A stretch of DNA of 64,000 bases from G963663615 sp963663615 (GTDB lineage: Bacteria; Bacteroidota; Ignavibacteria; Ignavibacteriales; Melioribacteraceae): NCBI GenBank assembly GCA_963663615.1, contig OY760517.1:3224001-3288000 (forward strand). Reading direction: 5' to 3'. Below are positions 40,995 through 50,361 of the stretch, one piece after another. The notes beneath the pieces were generated by a model. The model was not told the DNA's origin. It did no database searches and saw only the letters and a program-made list of their open reading frames with translations. The position numbers and the translations under genes were made by a program. The stretch's first letter is position 1. Every line of letters begins with the position of its first letter.

Positions 40995-42134
40995 TTAGAA
41001 CTGAATTTTCTGTCCTCTCTTGGTTGCATATTCGTAAACGAATGAGCTTGCAACGAAGATTGAAGAATAAGTACCGATAATGATACCAAAAGTAAGAGTA
41101 AAAGCAAAACCGCGTAATACTTCTCCACCGAAAATAAATAGAACAAGAACCACAATAAATGTAGTTACTGAAGTGATTATAGTACGAGGTAAAGTACTGC
41201 TTATACCATTATTGATGTTTCTTGAAAGTTCAGCAGTTTTATGTATCTTAACATTTTCCCTGATACGGTCGAACACAACCACAGTATCGTTAATTGAGTA
41301 TCCAACCAATGTAAGGAATGCAGCCACAACGTTAATACTAATTTCAAGGTTAAGGAAATCAACCAATCCATACAGTAATGAGAACATACCCAATGTTATA
41401 AATACGTCATGAAAAAGAGCTACAACCGCACCCATTGCAAATACAAATTTGAATCGGAAACCAAGGTAAACAAGAATTACAAGTAGTGCAAGACCAATTG
41501 AGATCAATGCATCAGCTTTAAGTTCTTCACCAATTTTAGGACCAACATTATCCGATTTCTGTACTACAAACGGGTTATCTGGCATTTTCTGAATAAGTAC
41601 CTGTTCAATCCAGTCGGCAATACCAACACGTACAAGTACATCAGAGTTATCAGGATCCTGACTAACACGAGTAGCCTGTAATTTGTCGAGTAATAATAAT
41701 TCAACTACATTCTGTGCAACTTCCGGAGTTTGAAAATGGAAGGTAACAGATTTAGCTGTAGAATCGATAATTGACTTCTGTGCATCTGGTACTCTTTTAT
41801 CAATATCTTTGGCAATTACATCAATAACCTGCGGAAATACTGCCGGAGGTATCTGCTGTAATTCTGTTCTAACTAATATACCACTTTCGTCACCGAAAGT
41901 TTTAACCTCGATGTTTCCCAAACCAATACCATCAAGGTCATTTCTAACGTCTGTAATGTCAATTTCTTTCTCAAAAGAGAGTGCAATTTCAGTACCGCCC
42001 TTAAAGTCGATACCAAATTCAAGTCCTCTTGTAAAAAGGCTTATTAAACCAAGTAAAATAAGAGTTCCGGAAACAATATATGCAACCTTTCTTTTGGATA
42101 AAAAATCTACATTGATGTTTTCAAAAATACGCAT
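40995..42134 (-). CDS. secF: preprotein translocase subunit SecF
   Basis: 379 residues with six membrane segments. An N-terminal KRKVAYIVSGTLILLGLISL helix is followed by FGIDFKGGTEIAL, the SecF/SecD signature, a periplasmic domain of about 170 residues, and the C-terminal bundle with VGYSINDTVVVFDRIREN. It uses the proton or sodium gradient to help SecA-driven export. Separated from secD by 24 bases. Confidence 0.96.
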   Translation of the reverse strand: MRIFENINVDFLSKRKVAYIVSGTLILLGLISLFTRGLEFGIDFKGGTEIALSFEKEIDITDVRNDLDGIGLGNIEVKTFGDESGILVRTELQQIPPAVFPQVIDVIAKDIDKRVPDAQKSIIDSTAKSVTFHFQTPEVAQNVVELLLLDKLQATRVSQDPDNSDVLVRVGIADWIEQVLIQKMPDNPFVVQKSDNVGPKIGEELKADALISIGLALLVILVYLGFRFKFVFAMGAVVALFHDVFITLGMFSLLYGLVDFLNLEISINVVAAFLTLVGYSINDTVVVFDRIRENVKIHKTAELSRNINNGISSTLPRTIITSVTTFIVVLVLFIFGGEVLRGFAFTLTFGIIIGTYSSIFVASSFVYEYATKRGQKIQF

Positions 42135-42158
42135 TTATTAAATATCTCCTGATTTCAT

Positions 42159-44063
42159 TTATCCAATGTTTATACTTGAGCCTTTTGCCAGCATTACTTC
42201 AAAGACGAGCTTTGTAACAACAAGAGCACTAAACAAACTCGCAAAAATACCAATCATTAGTGTTAGGGCAAAACCCTGAATAGGACCTGAACCAAACTGG
42301 TAAAGAATAACAGCAACAAATAATGTAGTTACGTTCGAGTCAATAATAGCCGAATATGAATGCTGGAAGCCAGATTCAACAGCAGCCTTTATTGTTTTAC
42401 CAGTACCAAGTTCTTCCCTAATCCTCTCAAAAATTAGTACGTTGGCATCCACCGCCATACCAATTGTTAGAATAATACCCGCTATACCAGGAAGCGTTAA
42501 CGTAGCCTGGAAACCAGCAAGAATACCCATGATAAACAGAATAGTAAAGAAAAGTGCAAGGTCGGCAACCGAACCACCAGCCTTATAATAAATAACCATG
42601 AAAAATACAACCAGCATGAAACCAACCAATGTTGACATAAAACCCTGGTTAATTGAGTCCTGACCAAGTGACGGACCAACTGTTCTTTCTTCAATAATAT
42701 CAACCGGAGCAGGTAGTGCACCAGCTTTTAGTACAATTTCAAGAAGTTTGGCTTCCTGAATATCAGCCATACCTTCAATCTGGGTATTACCCATAGTAAT
42801 TTTATTTCTGATTGACGGTGCTGTATAAACAACATCATCAAGAACAACAGCAATACGTTTTTTAATGTTCTGACCTGTTATTCTCGCCCATTCCAAAGCA
42901 CCTTCGCTATTCATTGCCATGGTTACAATAGGACTTGAAGTAGTCTGGTCAATTGTAGCACGTGCATCTGTAATAACCTCACCGGAAAGTTCAGCATCTT
43001 TAGCCAAGTTGTAAAGCATATAATACTGTATTCCATCTTCGGTAGTTACTTTAGGTTTGTCAGAGAACAAAAACTCAACATTATCAGGAATTGCATTCTG
43101 CACTTCGGGTAATGCAAGATAGTTTTCAAGTCTCGCCTTATTTTCAGCTTTAACGTAAGCATCAGCAGATCTCGCATCTCTTGGTATCATTGCAAGAGAG
43201 AAGAAAGGATGACGCTGAAATTGTTCATCTTCAGTAAGTGTTTCAAAATCAATTTGTTCACCGGTTTCAGTAGTATCGGCAAGAAGTGTTGAGTCGTTTC
43301 TTACAACTTTACTAAGCACTTCATCAATACGCTGCATAATCGGGAAAGAAAATTGTGGGTCTTTTACAAGTTTGAACTCAAGTAATGCTCTACCCTGCAA
43401 AAGCTGTTTGGCTTCTTCTTCTCTTGAAATACCAGGTAGCTCAATAATAATACGACGAGCACCCTGTTTCTGAATTGAAGGTTCGGAAACACCATACTGG
43501 TTAACCCTGTTGCTAATAATTTCGATAGCACGGGTTACCGCATCGCTTTCCTGTTCTTCAAGACGGCTTATAATATCTTCATCATCTTCACGAATGTTAC
43601 CAAAATAACGGCTTAATCTAATACCATTTTCGGCAAGTTTACCTGTAAGTATAGAAACTACATTCTGCTGAGATAATTCTGATTCTTTAGCAGCTTCATC
43701 AAGAAGAGCAAGGAATTTTTCATCCGGTTCCTTAGCAATTTTTTCAAGAAGTTTAGCAGTGTTAACTTCCATTACAAGGTACATGCCACCCTGAAGGTCA
43801 AGACCAAGCTTAACTCTTTTATCTCTGTTTTCTTTTATTGATTCATCAGCAAGGCGTATATTATCTTCTTCAATTTCAAGTAACGATTTAATTTCCGTTT
43901 CGGTTATCTGTGGATTGTTTGTTACCAAACTATCTCTAACAGCATCCAGTCTTTTATTCATCTTTTTGGTATTTTGATAATCTGCATAGGTAGGATACAG
44001 CAGATACCCACTAAGAGCCACAAAAAACAGGATGAGAATAATTCTCATTCTAAATTGTTTCAT
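42159..44063 (-). CDS. secD: preprotein translocase subunit SecD
   Basis: 634 residues. First membrane helix, then LGLDLQGGMYLVMEV, the SecD signature; a large periplasmic part with NRVNQYGVSEPSIQKQGARR; and the C-terminal five-helix bundle with GIAGIILTIGMAVDANVLIFERIREEL, containing the charged pair used in ion transfer. The periplasmic region is somewhat longer than in E. coli. It precedes secF in one operon. A structured leader may lie at 44126-44171. Confidence 0.96.
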   Translation of the reverse strand: MKQFRMRIILILFFVALSGYLLYPTYADYQNTKKMNKRLDAVRDSLVTNNPQITETEIKSLLEIEEDNIRLADESIKENRDKRVKLGLDLQGGMYLVMEVNTAKLLEKIAKEPDEKFLALLDEAAKESELSQQNVVSILTGKLAENGIRLSRYFGNIREDDEDIISRLEEQESDAVTRAIEIISNRVNQYGVSEPSIQKQGARRIIIELPGISREEEAKQLLQGRALLEFKLVKDPQFSFPIMQRIDEVLSKVVRNDSTLLADTTETGEQIDFETLTEDEQFQRHPFFSLAMIPRDARSADAYVKAENKARLENYLALPEVQNAIPDNVEFLFSDKPKVTTEDGIQYYMLYNLAKDAELSGEVITDARATIDQTTSSPIVTMAMNSEGALEWARITGQNIKKRIAVVLDDVVYTAPSIRNKITMGNTQIEGMADIQEAKLLEIVLKAGALPAPVDIIEERTVGPSLGQDSINQGFMSTLVGFMLVVFFMVIYYKAGGSVADLALFFTILFIMGILAGFQATLTLPGIAGIILTIGMAVDANVLIFERIREELGTGKTIKAAVESGFQHSYSAIIDSNVTTLFVAVILYQFGSGPIQGFALTLMIGIFASLFSALVVTKLVFEVMLAKGSSINIG

Positions 44064-44125
44064 TCTTTTATCTTGATAATTAGTTAAAAAAAAGGCGTAT
44101 ATTTAATTAAGATTTCTAATATAAA

Positions 44126-44171
44126 GAGACCCGCATGAAAAATCAATTTTACTTCAGCAAATCAGGGTCTC
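44126..44171 (-). promoter_or_regulatory. inverted repeat in the secD leader
   Basis: GAGACCC (44126-44132) and GGGTCTC (44165-44171) separated by 32 bases, about 60 bases upstream of secD. On the minus strand the second arm is followed by TTTATA. It could be an attenuator or a structured leader; no family recognised. Confidence 0.35.
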
Positions 44172-44212
44172 ATATACAAAAGAGATAAAAAACTCCACTC
44201 AGATATAATAAA

Positions 44213-44233
44213 TTAGCCGTTTAACACGGCTAA
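44213..44233 (-). terminator. terminator after rplI
   Basis: TTAGCCGT and ACGGCTAA with a 5-base loop, then TTTATTATAT on the minus strand. It ends the rpsF-ssb-rpsR-rplI transcript. Confidence 0.7.
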
Positions 44234-44236
44234 ACA

Positions 44237-44680
44237 TTATTCTCTTACCACCCAGGTTTTAAGTGTAACGGTAACTTCAGGGTGAAGTTTAAGAGTAACA
44301 TCATAAATTCCAAGGCTTTTAATAGCTTCAGGAATTTCGAGTTTTCTTTTGTCAATTACATAGCCTTTTGCTTCAAGAGCTTCAGCGATCATCTGAGTAG
44401 TAACAGTACCGAAAATCTTGTCTTCTTCACCAACCTTAACAGGTATGGTAACAGAAACATTAGCAAGTTCTTCTGAAAGAGTTTTGGCACCTTCAAGTTC
44501 ATGAGCCATTTTTTCAGCTATAACTTTTTTCTCTTCTTCAATTGCCTTAATACTTTCCGGACTTGCATGATAAGCAATTTCCCTTGGAATAAGATAGTTT
44601 AGAGCATAACCATCCTTAACATTAACAATATCGCCTAAACGGCCAATCTGATCAAAATCTTTTCTAAGAATAACTTTCAT
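44237..44680 (-). CDS. rplI: ribosomal protein bL9
   Basis: 147 residues. The N-terminal domain begins MKVILRKDFDQIGRLGDIVN with GYALNYLIPR, as in bL9; a long connecting helix and a C-terminal rRNA-binding domain follow (EDKIFGTVTTQMIAEAL). Last gene of the classic rpsF-ssb-rpsR-rplI order. Confidence 0.97.
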   Translation of the reverse strand: MKVILRKDFDQIGRLGDIVNVKDGYALNYLIPREIAYHASPESIKAIEEEKKVIAEKMAHELEGAKTLSEELANVSVTIPVKVGEEDKIFGTVTTQMIAEALEAKGYVIDKRKLEIPEAIKSLGIYDVTLKLHPEVTVTLKTWVVRE

Positions 44681-44694
44681 CTTTACACTCCTTA

Positions 44695-44904
44695 TTATTT
44701 AACCGCTTCTGAAACATATGGCATAATAGCGATGTGTCTGGCACGTTTTATAGCTCTAACAAGTTCTCTGTGCTGTTTTGCACTCAAACCTGTAATTCTT
44801 CTTGGTATAATCTTACCCTGATCGGTAATAAATTTCTGTAATTGTTTAGCGTTTTTATAGTCGATATATTCGCTTATTACTCTTCTTACTTTTTTAGATT
44901 TCAT
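44695..44904 (-). CDS. rpsR: ribosomal protein bS18
   Basis: 69 residues, with IDYKNAKQLQKFITDQGKI and ARHIAIMPY, as in bS18. The N-terminus is short and basic, without the zinc-binding cysteines seen in some relatives. It lies between ssb and rplI, 14 bases from rplI. In the 30S subunit it pairs with bS6. Confidence 0.97.
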   Translation of the reverse strand: MKSKKVRRVISEYIDYKNAKQLQKFITDQGKIIPRRITGLSAKQHRELVRAIKRARHIAIMPYVSEAVK

Positions 44905-44921
44905 TTAAACTCCATGGTTTT

Positions 44922-45395
44922 CTATTTATCTTTCATTAAGTCCGATTCTTCATCGGTAAGGAATTTATCGAACGATATATCATCATATTCTTCATCCGAA
45001 TCGTCAGTATCTGAAAAGTCAGAATCTTCACCTTCTTCGGATTTATTGAATTTATTAAGGAACTGAATTCTTTTAGCCTTAATTTCAACTATCGTTCTGT
45101 TGCGACCATCCTCAACCTTAAAGGTACGGCTTTGTAGTTCACCATCAACAAGTACAGCGCTTCCCTTGCGTAACCTGTCCTTGCAACTATCTGCAAGTTT
45201 ATTCCAGGCAACCACACCAACATAGCAAACATCTTCTTGCCACTGGTTCGAACTATCTTTGTATCTGCGGTTGGCAGCTACATGAAAATTCACAACCGGA
45301 GTATTATTTGACGTTTGACGAAACACCGGATCTTTCGTTAAATTACCCGCTACTATTACACTATTCAATTCTGGCATTTTAAGATCAGCCATCAT
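44922..45395 (-). CDS. ssb: single-stranded DNA-binding protein
   Basis: 157 residues. An OB fold with LNSVIVAGNLTKDPVFR, VVNFHVAANRRYKD and FKVEDGRNRTIVEIKAKRIQFL, followed by a long acidic tail rich in Asp, Glu and Ser (DSDFSDTDDSDEEYDD). The C-terminus ends LMDK-like instead of the canonical DDDIPF, so partner-protein binding may differ. GGAGGT is just upstream. The ATG is doubled (ATGATG), so the start may be 3 bases later. Confidence 0.95.
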   Translation of the reverse strand: MMADLKMPELNSVIVAGNLTKDPVFRQTSNNTPVVNFHVAANRRYKDSSNQWQEDVCYVGVVAWNKLADSCKDRLRKGSAVLVDGELQSRTFKVEDGRNRTIVEIKAKRIQFLNKFNKSEEGEDSDFSDTDDSDEEYDDISFDKFLTDEESDLMKDK

Positions 45396-45432
45396 AGACC
45401 TCCATACTTGTCAACTTGTTTCAATACATTCA

Positions 45433-45831
45433 CTATTTTGATTCAGCGGTTTCTTCAGCTTTTTCTTCTTTTTCAGCAGCTACTAACACTTTATCTTCCG
45501 TCTTGTTCTTACGCATTTCATCGTAATATGCAACATCATCTTTTTCCAGAACTACAGTAAGATATCTTACTATTGTTTCATCGAGTTTATAAATTCTTTC
45601 AAGCTTGGTGATCATTTCAGGCTGTGCCTTAAAACGCATTACTATATAATACCCGCTTTTAGATTTCTGAATGGGGTATGCTAATCTTTTTCTGCCCCAT
45701 CTTTCAACATCTAAAAATTCACCACCGTTGGTTTTTAAAAATTCGCTTACGCGTGAGAAGGTTTCTTCAATCTGGCTATCTTCCAGAGAAGCATTAATTA
45801 CAACAACACTTTCATATTGTTTTATCGCCAT
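45433..45831 (-). CDS. rpsF: ribosomal protein bS6
   Basis: 132 residues. YESVVVINASLEDSQIEETF, WGRKRLAYPIQKSKSGYYIVMRF and a charged C-terminal extension (AEKEEKAEETAESK). First gene of the rpsF-ssb-rpsR-rplI operon. A 9-bp stem, GGGATTATC and GATAATCCC at 45854-45886, lies in its leader and could separate it from hppA or act in autoregulation. Confidence 0.97.
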   Translation of the reverse strand: MAIKQYESVVVINASLEDSQIEETFSRVSEFLKTNGGEFLDVERWGRKRLAYPIQKSKSGYYIVMRFKAQPEMITKLERIYKLDETIVRYLTVVLEKDDVAYYDEMRKNKTEDKVLVAAEKEEKAEETAESK

Positions 45832-45853
45832 GTATCCTCCCTATGGACTTTTG

Positions 45854-45886
45854 GGGATTATCCTTTTTATTTTTTTTGATAATCCC
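45854..45886 (-). promoter_or_regulatory. stem-loop between hppA and rpsF
   Basis: GGGATTATC (45854-45862) pairs with GATAATCCC (45878-45886), loop of 15 bases, A-rich on the minus strand. It is 23 bases upstream of the rpsF start. Could be the hppA terminator, without a T tail, or an S6:S18-type autoregulatory leader; the known CCG motif was not evident. Confidence 0.4.
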
Positions 45887-45921
45887 AGGGTTAATAAAAA
45901 AAATCGACTTAAAATATAAAG

Positions 45922-47991
45922 CTATTTTATCAGTGGTGCAATAACCAATGATACCACTGACATAAGTTTAATTAAAATATTAAGAGCCGGACCTGATGTA
46001 TCCTTGAACGGGTCGCCAACTGTATCGCCTACAACGGCAGCCTTATGGGCATCAGAACCTTTTGTATATTTAAAACCATCTATTGAAACGCCGCCTTCAA
46101 TAACTTTTTTTGCGTTATCCCAGGCACCGCCCGCATTAGCCTGAAATATTGCCATTAGTACACCACTTGTGGTTACACCGGCTAATAAACCTGCTAACAT
46201 TTCCTTGCTAAAAAAGCCAACTACAACCGGTACTATAACTGCAAGTAAACCTGGTGCAATCATTTCCCTGATAGCTGCCTTTGTTGAAATTTCAACACAT
46301 TTTTTATATTCAGCCTGAGCTGTTCCTTCGCGCAATCCCTTAATTTCACGGAACTGGCGTCCAACTTCAATAATCATTTCCTTCGCTGCACGTCCCACTG
46401 CTGCCATACTCATCGCTGAGAAAAGGAATGGTAGCATGGCACCCACAAATAAACCACTCATAATTACAGGATCGGCTAAATCAATAACTGTAATTTCAGC
46501 CTGATGCATATAAGCTGAGAAAAGTGCTAATGCTGTTAGTGCAGCAGAACCAATTGCAAAACCTTTACCAATAGCTGCTGTTGTATTACCTACAGCATCA
46601 AGTTTATCAGTTCTTTCCCTTACCTCACCTGGTAAGTCACTCATTTCGGCAATACCACCGGCATTATCCGAAATAGGACCGTAAGCATCAACCGCCAGCT
46701 GAATACCAGTAGTTGAAAGCATACCCAAAGCAGCAATAGCTATACCATATAAACTTGCAAAATGGAATGACCCAATAATACCCGCAGCAATAATTAAAAT
46801 AGGTATTGCCGTTGAGTACATACCAACACCAAGTCCTGCAATAATATTTGTTGCCGAACCAGTAATTGACTGTTCCACAATACCAAATACAGGTCTGTTA
46901 TCGGTACCAGTATAATATTCAGTAATAAGACCAATTGTTGTACCGGCAGCCAAACCAATAAGCGTTGAGAAAAATATTCCGTTACTTGAATATTCAAAAC
47001 CTTCAAAAATCCATGTTTCAGGTAAAAGGTTTTTGATAATAAAATAAGCGGCAACAACCATCATACCAGTGGTACCAAACTCACCAAAGTTAAGTGCCCG
47101 CTGAGGATCTCCACCTTCTTTAACATTCACGAAAAAAGTACCAATGATAGAAAGTACAATTCCTGCACCTGCAAGGAATAATGGCAGAAGTACAGCTTCA
47201 AGTCCAAGTTCCGGCACATCTGGAGAGATAAACACAGCCCCAAGAACCATTGTACCAATTATGGCACCAACATAAGACTCAAAAAGGTCAGCACCCATAC
47301 CGGCAACGTCACCAACATTATCACCAACGTTATCGGCAATAGTAGCAGGGTTTCGCGGATCATCTTCAGGAATACCTTCGTAAACCTTACCTGCAAGGTC
47401 AGCACCCACATCGGCAGCCTTGGTATAAATACCACCACCAACACGTGCAAAAAGTGCAATAGAAGAAGCACCCAAGGAAAAACCTGAAAGAACGTTGATA
47501 ACCATCGTCATATCCCAGGCAAAAACATCATGGTAAAGAATAAACAAACCACTAAGCCCAAGAATGCCAAGCCCTACCACATTCATACCCATAATGGCAC
47601 CACCTGAAAAAGCTATTTTAAGAGCTGGTGAAAGCCCTTTTCTGGCAGCATTAGTAGTACGAACGTTTGCACTTGTTGCAGCAATCATACCCAAATAACC
47701 TGCAAGAGCCGAACAAACTGCCCCTACAACAAAAGATACTGAAATGAGCCATGACGAATCAGCACGACTTGCATTGGCAAAACCAAGCAAAATAGCTACT
47801 GAAACAACAAAAACCAACAGCACCTTGTATTCAGTTTTTAGAAAAGCAATTGCACCTTCACGAATATGGCCGGCAATTTCAGCCATTTTATCAGACCCGA
47901 CGGGTTGCTTGTTAATCCACGCATTTTTAAATAGTGAATAAACTAATGCGAGAAGACCCAGAAAAGGTATTAGATAAACAAGAAATTTCAT
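45922..47991 (-). CDS. hppA: membrane-bound pyrophosphatase
   Basis: 689 residues, about 16 membrane segments. GGIYTKAADVGADLAGKVYE and DNVGDNVGDVAGMGADLFES are the pyrophosphate/Mg binding motifs; GDTVGDPFKDTSGPALN is the C-terminal one. GNTTAAIGKGFAIGSA has Ala where K-independent enzymes have Lys, so this should be the potassium-dependent class. It couples PPi hydrolysis to proton or sodium pumping; the ion is not decided here. Not overlapping neighbours; separate unit. Confidence 0.96.
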   Translation of the reverse strand: MKFLVYLIPFLGLLALVYSLFKNAWINKQPVGSDKMAEIAGHIREGAIAFLKTEYKVLLVFVVSVAILLGFANASRADSSWLISVSFVVGAVCSALAGYLGMIAATSANVRTTNAARKGLSPALKIAFSGGAIMGMNVVGLGILGLSGLFILYHDVFAWDMTMVINVLSGFSLGASSIALFARVGGGIYTKAADVGADLAGKVYEGIPEDDPRNPATIADNVGDNVGDVAGMGADLFESYVGAIIGTMVLGAVFISPDVPELGLEAVLLPLFLAGAGIVLSIIGTFFVNVKEGGDPQRALNFGEFGTTGMMVVAAYFIIKNLLPETWIFEGFEYSSNGIFFSTLIGLAAGTTIGLITEYYTGTDNRPVFGIVEQSITGSATNIIAGLGVGMYSTAIPILIIAAGIIGSFHFASLYGIAIAALGMLSTTGIQLAVDAYGPISDNAGGIAEMSDLPGEVRERTDKLDAVGNTTAAIGKGFAIGSAALTALALFSAYMHQAEITVIDLADPVIMSGLFVGAMLPFLFSAMSMAAVGRAAKEMIIEVGRQFREIKGLREGTAQAEYKKCVEISTKAAIREMIAPGLLAVIVPVVVGFFSKEMLAGLLAGVTTSGVLMAIFQANAGGAWDNAKKVIEGGVSIDGFKYTKGSDAHKAAVVGDTVGDPFKDTSGPALNILIKLMSVVSLVIAPLIK

Positions 47992-48007
47992 AGATTACTC
48001 CCTGGTT

Positions 48008-48613
48008 TCATTCCTTTAATTGATTATTGGATACATCTTTTTTCGGTTGCGAAACCTTGCTGAACAGATTGTTCATCTGTAAAGTTCCGCCTTTAAGAAA
48101 CTCTTCAACCAGATTGCAGGCTATTTCTATATTTTCATTCATAAAATCCAAGTCTTTATCACTAAATGGGCTCAAAACAAAATCTTTCATATTATCTCTG
48201 TAGCTTTCGTCCCATATGCCAAACCTCAATCTGGGGAACTCCATTGTAAATAAATCATAAATAATGGAATACAATCCGTTATGACCACCATCGCCACCGG
48301 ACTTTCTAATTCGTATCTTTCCCAGGTCTAAATTTATATCGTCAGTAACAACAAGCATATCCTCAGGCAAAATCCCATAGTGCTCAAGTACATGCTTTGC
48401 TGCTTTACCACTTAGGTTAACATAAGTGGTAGGTTTTATTACAACAAAGCGGCTGGCACCAAAAGTACCATCCGCATAAAAATAATCACCTTTGCCTGCT
48501 GTAAACTTAAGACCATTTTTTTCGGCAAACCGATCCAGCACCATAAATCCAATATTGTGTCGGGTATTTAAATAATCTTTACCGGGATTACCAATTCCTA
48601 GTACAGCTCGCAA
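48008..48613 (-). CDS. pth: peptidyl-tRNA hydrolase
   Basis: 201 residues. AVLGIGNPGKDYLNTRHNIGFMVLD gives the active-site Asn and His; PTTYVNLSGKAAKHVL, VVTDDINLDLGKIRIRKSGGDGGHNGL and FPRLRFGIW complete the family. It frees tRNA from prematurely released peptidyl-tRNA. It follows rplY by 31 bases, as often seen (prs-rplY-pth). Confidence 0.97.
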   Translation of the reverse strand: MRAVLGIGNPGKDYLNTRHNIGFMVLDRFAEKNGLKFTAGKGDYFYADGTFGASRFVVIKPTTYVNLSGKAAKHVLEHYGILPEDMLVVTDDINLDLGKIRIRKSGGDGGHNGLYSIIYDLFTMEFPRLRFGIWDESYRDNMKDFVLSPFSDKDLDFMNENIEIACNLVEEFLKGGTLQMNNLFSKVSQPKKDVSNNQLKE

Positions 48614-48644
48614 ATAAACTAACTCCTGTTAAACAAAATTCTGA

Positions 48645-49220
48645 TTATTCAGATTCTGCTTCATCAGCAGTGTTTCTAGAACCGGATACAACTGCAATAA
48701 GTGTATCACTTGGGCTCAATATTTTATATTTTTCCAGCTTAACATCTCTCATCAAATAACTTGTATTAAGTTCCATGTGAGAAACATCCAGTTTAATTTC
48801 TTCAGGAACATCGGCAGGTAAACATTCAATTTTAATTTTGTGTAGCGACTGACGTAATTTACCACCTTTTCTTACACCTTCAGCAGCACCTGTTAGTACC
48901 AATGGCACAGCTATTTTAACAAAATCAGTTTCAGTAAATCTAATCAAGTCAAAGTGTATTAACTTATCTGTAATGGGATCAAACTGTTTGTCCTGCATCA
49001 CACATTTGTAAGTTTCTCCACCTTCCACTTCAAGGTTAATTACATGAGTTTTTTTAGTGTAAATAAGTTTGTTAAGGTTAACTTCAGGTGCATAAACTGA
49101 AAGTGCTTCACCATCTTTTCCATATACAGTTCCTGGAACGTTACCTTCTCTTCTCAACTCATTCAAATATCCTTTTGTAGAAATTTCTCTTTTCTTGGCA
49201 CTTATAGTTAGCTCAGCCAT
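48645..49220 (-). CDS. rplY: ribosomal protein bL25 (CTC-type, long form)
   Basis: 191 residues. The N-terminal 5S-binding domain has LNELRREGNVPGTVYGK and the C-terminal beta domain KIECLPADVPEEIKLDVSHMELN, which defines the longer CTC/TL5 form. Lies between prs and pth. Confidence 0.95.
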   Translation of the reverse strand: MAELTISAKKREISTKGYLNELRREGNVPGTVYGKDGEALSVYAPEVNLNKLIYTKKTHVINLEVEGGETYKCVMQDKQFDPITDKLIHFDLIRFTETDFVKIAVPLVLTGAAEGVRKGGKLRQSLHKIKIECLPADVPEEIKLDVSHMELNTSYLMRDVKLEKYKILSPSDTLIAVVSGSRNTADEAESE

Positions 49221-49243
49221 TATATACTCTCCCTGAATTTCTA

Positions 49244-50194
49244 TTAACTTTTATCTATTTCAAACAATTTACTAATCGACTTATTTTGGTTACATGCTTT
49301 TATTGCCTTGGCAAATAATAAAGCTGATGAACGTACTACTATTTTTTCCGACTCTGCTGCTTCCGGACCCAATGGAATTGAATCGGTTACATACAATGTT
49401 TCAAGCGGACTTTCATTAATTTTTTGCACAGCCGTACCGGAAAGCAAGGGATGTGTAATAGCACCGAAAATTTTTAGTGCTCCCCTATCCTTTAATGCCT
49501 TTACGCAATTAACAAATGTACCGCCTGTATCAATCAGGTCGTCAACAATCAATACATTTTTATCTTCAACATCACCGATAACGTTCATAACCTCGGCAAC
49601 ATTCTGTTTTGGTCTTCTTTTATCAATAACAACAATACCGGCATTAAGTCTTTCGGCATAAGATCTCGCCAACTTAACACCACCCATATCGGGTGAAACT
49701 ACAACTAGATTCTGAAATTTTTCAGAAAGGTCGCTAGTAAAATTCCCCGAACCATAAAGATGATCAAATGGTATATCAAAAAAGCCCTGAATCTGGGCAG
49801 CATGCAAATCCATTGTTATAACCCTGTCTGCACCCGCTACTGTTATAAGATTTGCAATCAACTTGGCAGTAATCGCAACACGTGGCTGGTCTTTTCTATC
49901 CTGTCGGGCATAACCAAAATATGGTATAACTGCTGTAACTTTTTTTGCTGATGCACGTTTTGCAGCATCAATCATTATTAAAAGTTCCATCAAATTTTCT
50001 GCGGGAGGTTGCGTTGGCTGTACAAGATAAACATCCCTTCCGCGAATATTTTCCTTAAACTTAACCCATATTTCGTTGTCGCTGAAAATTCTTTTTTCTA
50101 TTTGTCCCGGGGCAATACCAAGATATTCTACAATCTTTTCCGTAAATGCCGGATTAGCTGAACCTGAAAATACACGTGGTTCCGATATACTCAT
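49244..50194 (-). CDS. prs: ribose-phosphate pyrophosphokinase
   Basis: 316 residues. RVFSGSANPAFTEKIVEYLG, the catalytic IPYFGYARQDRKD, TMDLHAAQIQGFFDIP, and the PRPP loop VLIVDDLIDTGGTFVNCVK. It makes PRPP from ribose 5-phosphate and ATP. First gene of the prs-rplY-pth group; the upstream 167 bases hold no other feature. Confidence 0.97.
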   Translation of the reverse strand: MSISEPRVFSGSANPAFTEKIVEYLGIAPGQIEKRIFSDNEIWVKFKENIRGRDVYLVQPTQPPAENLMELLIMIDAAKRASAKKVTAVIPYFGYARQDRKDQPRVAITAKLIANLITVAGADRVITMDLHAAQIQGFFDIPFDHLYGSGNFTSDLSEKFQNLVVVSPDMGGVKLARSYAERLNAGIVVIDKRRPKQNVAEVMNVIGDVEDKNVLIVDDLIDTGGTFVNCVKALKDRGALKIFGAITHPLLSGTAVQKINESPLETLYVTDSIPLGPEAAESEKIVVRSSALLFAKAIKACNQNKSISKLFEIDKS

Positions 50195-50361
50195 CTGTGC
50201 AAGTCACCTTTTAAAAAATAAACAGACACTAAATATACATATTATTGCATGTTTAGTCAAACAACAAATATTTATCAAAACCAAACATTTTGGATTATTG
50301 CTATACTATTGTATCATATATAATTATAAAATAAGCTGTTCAGTTTTAACAAACAACAAAC

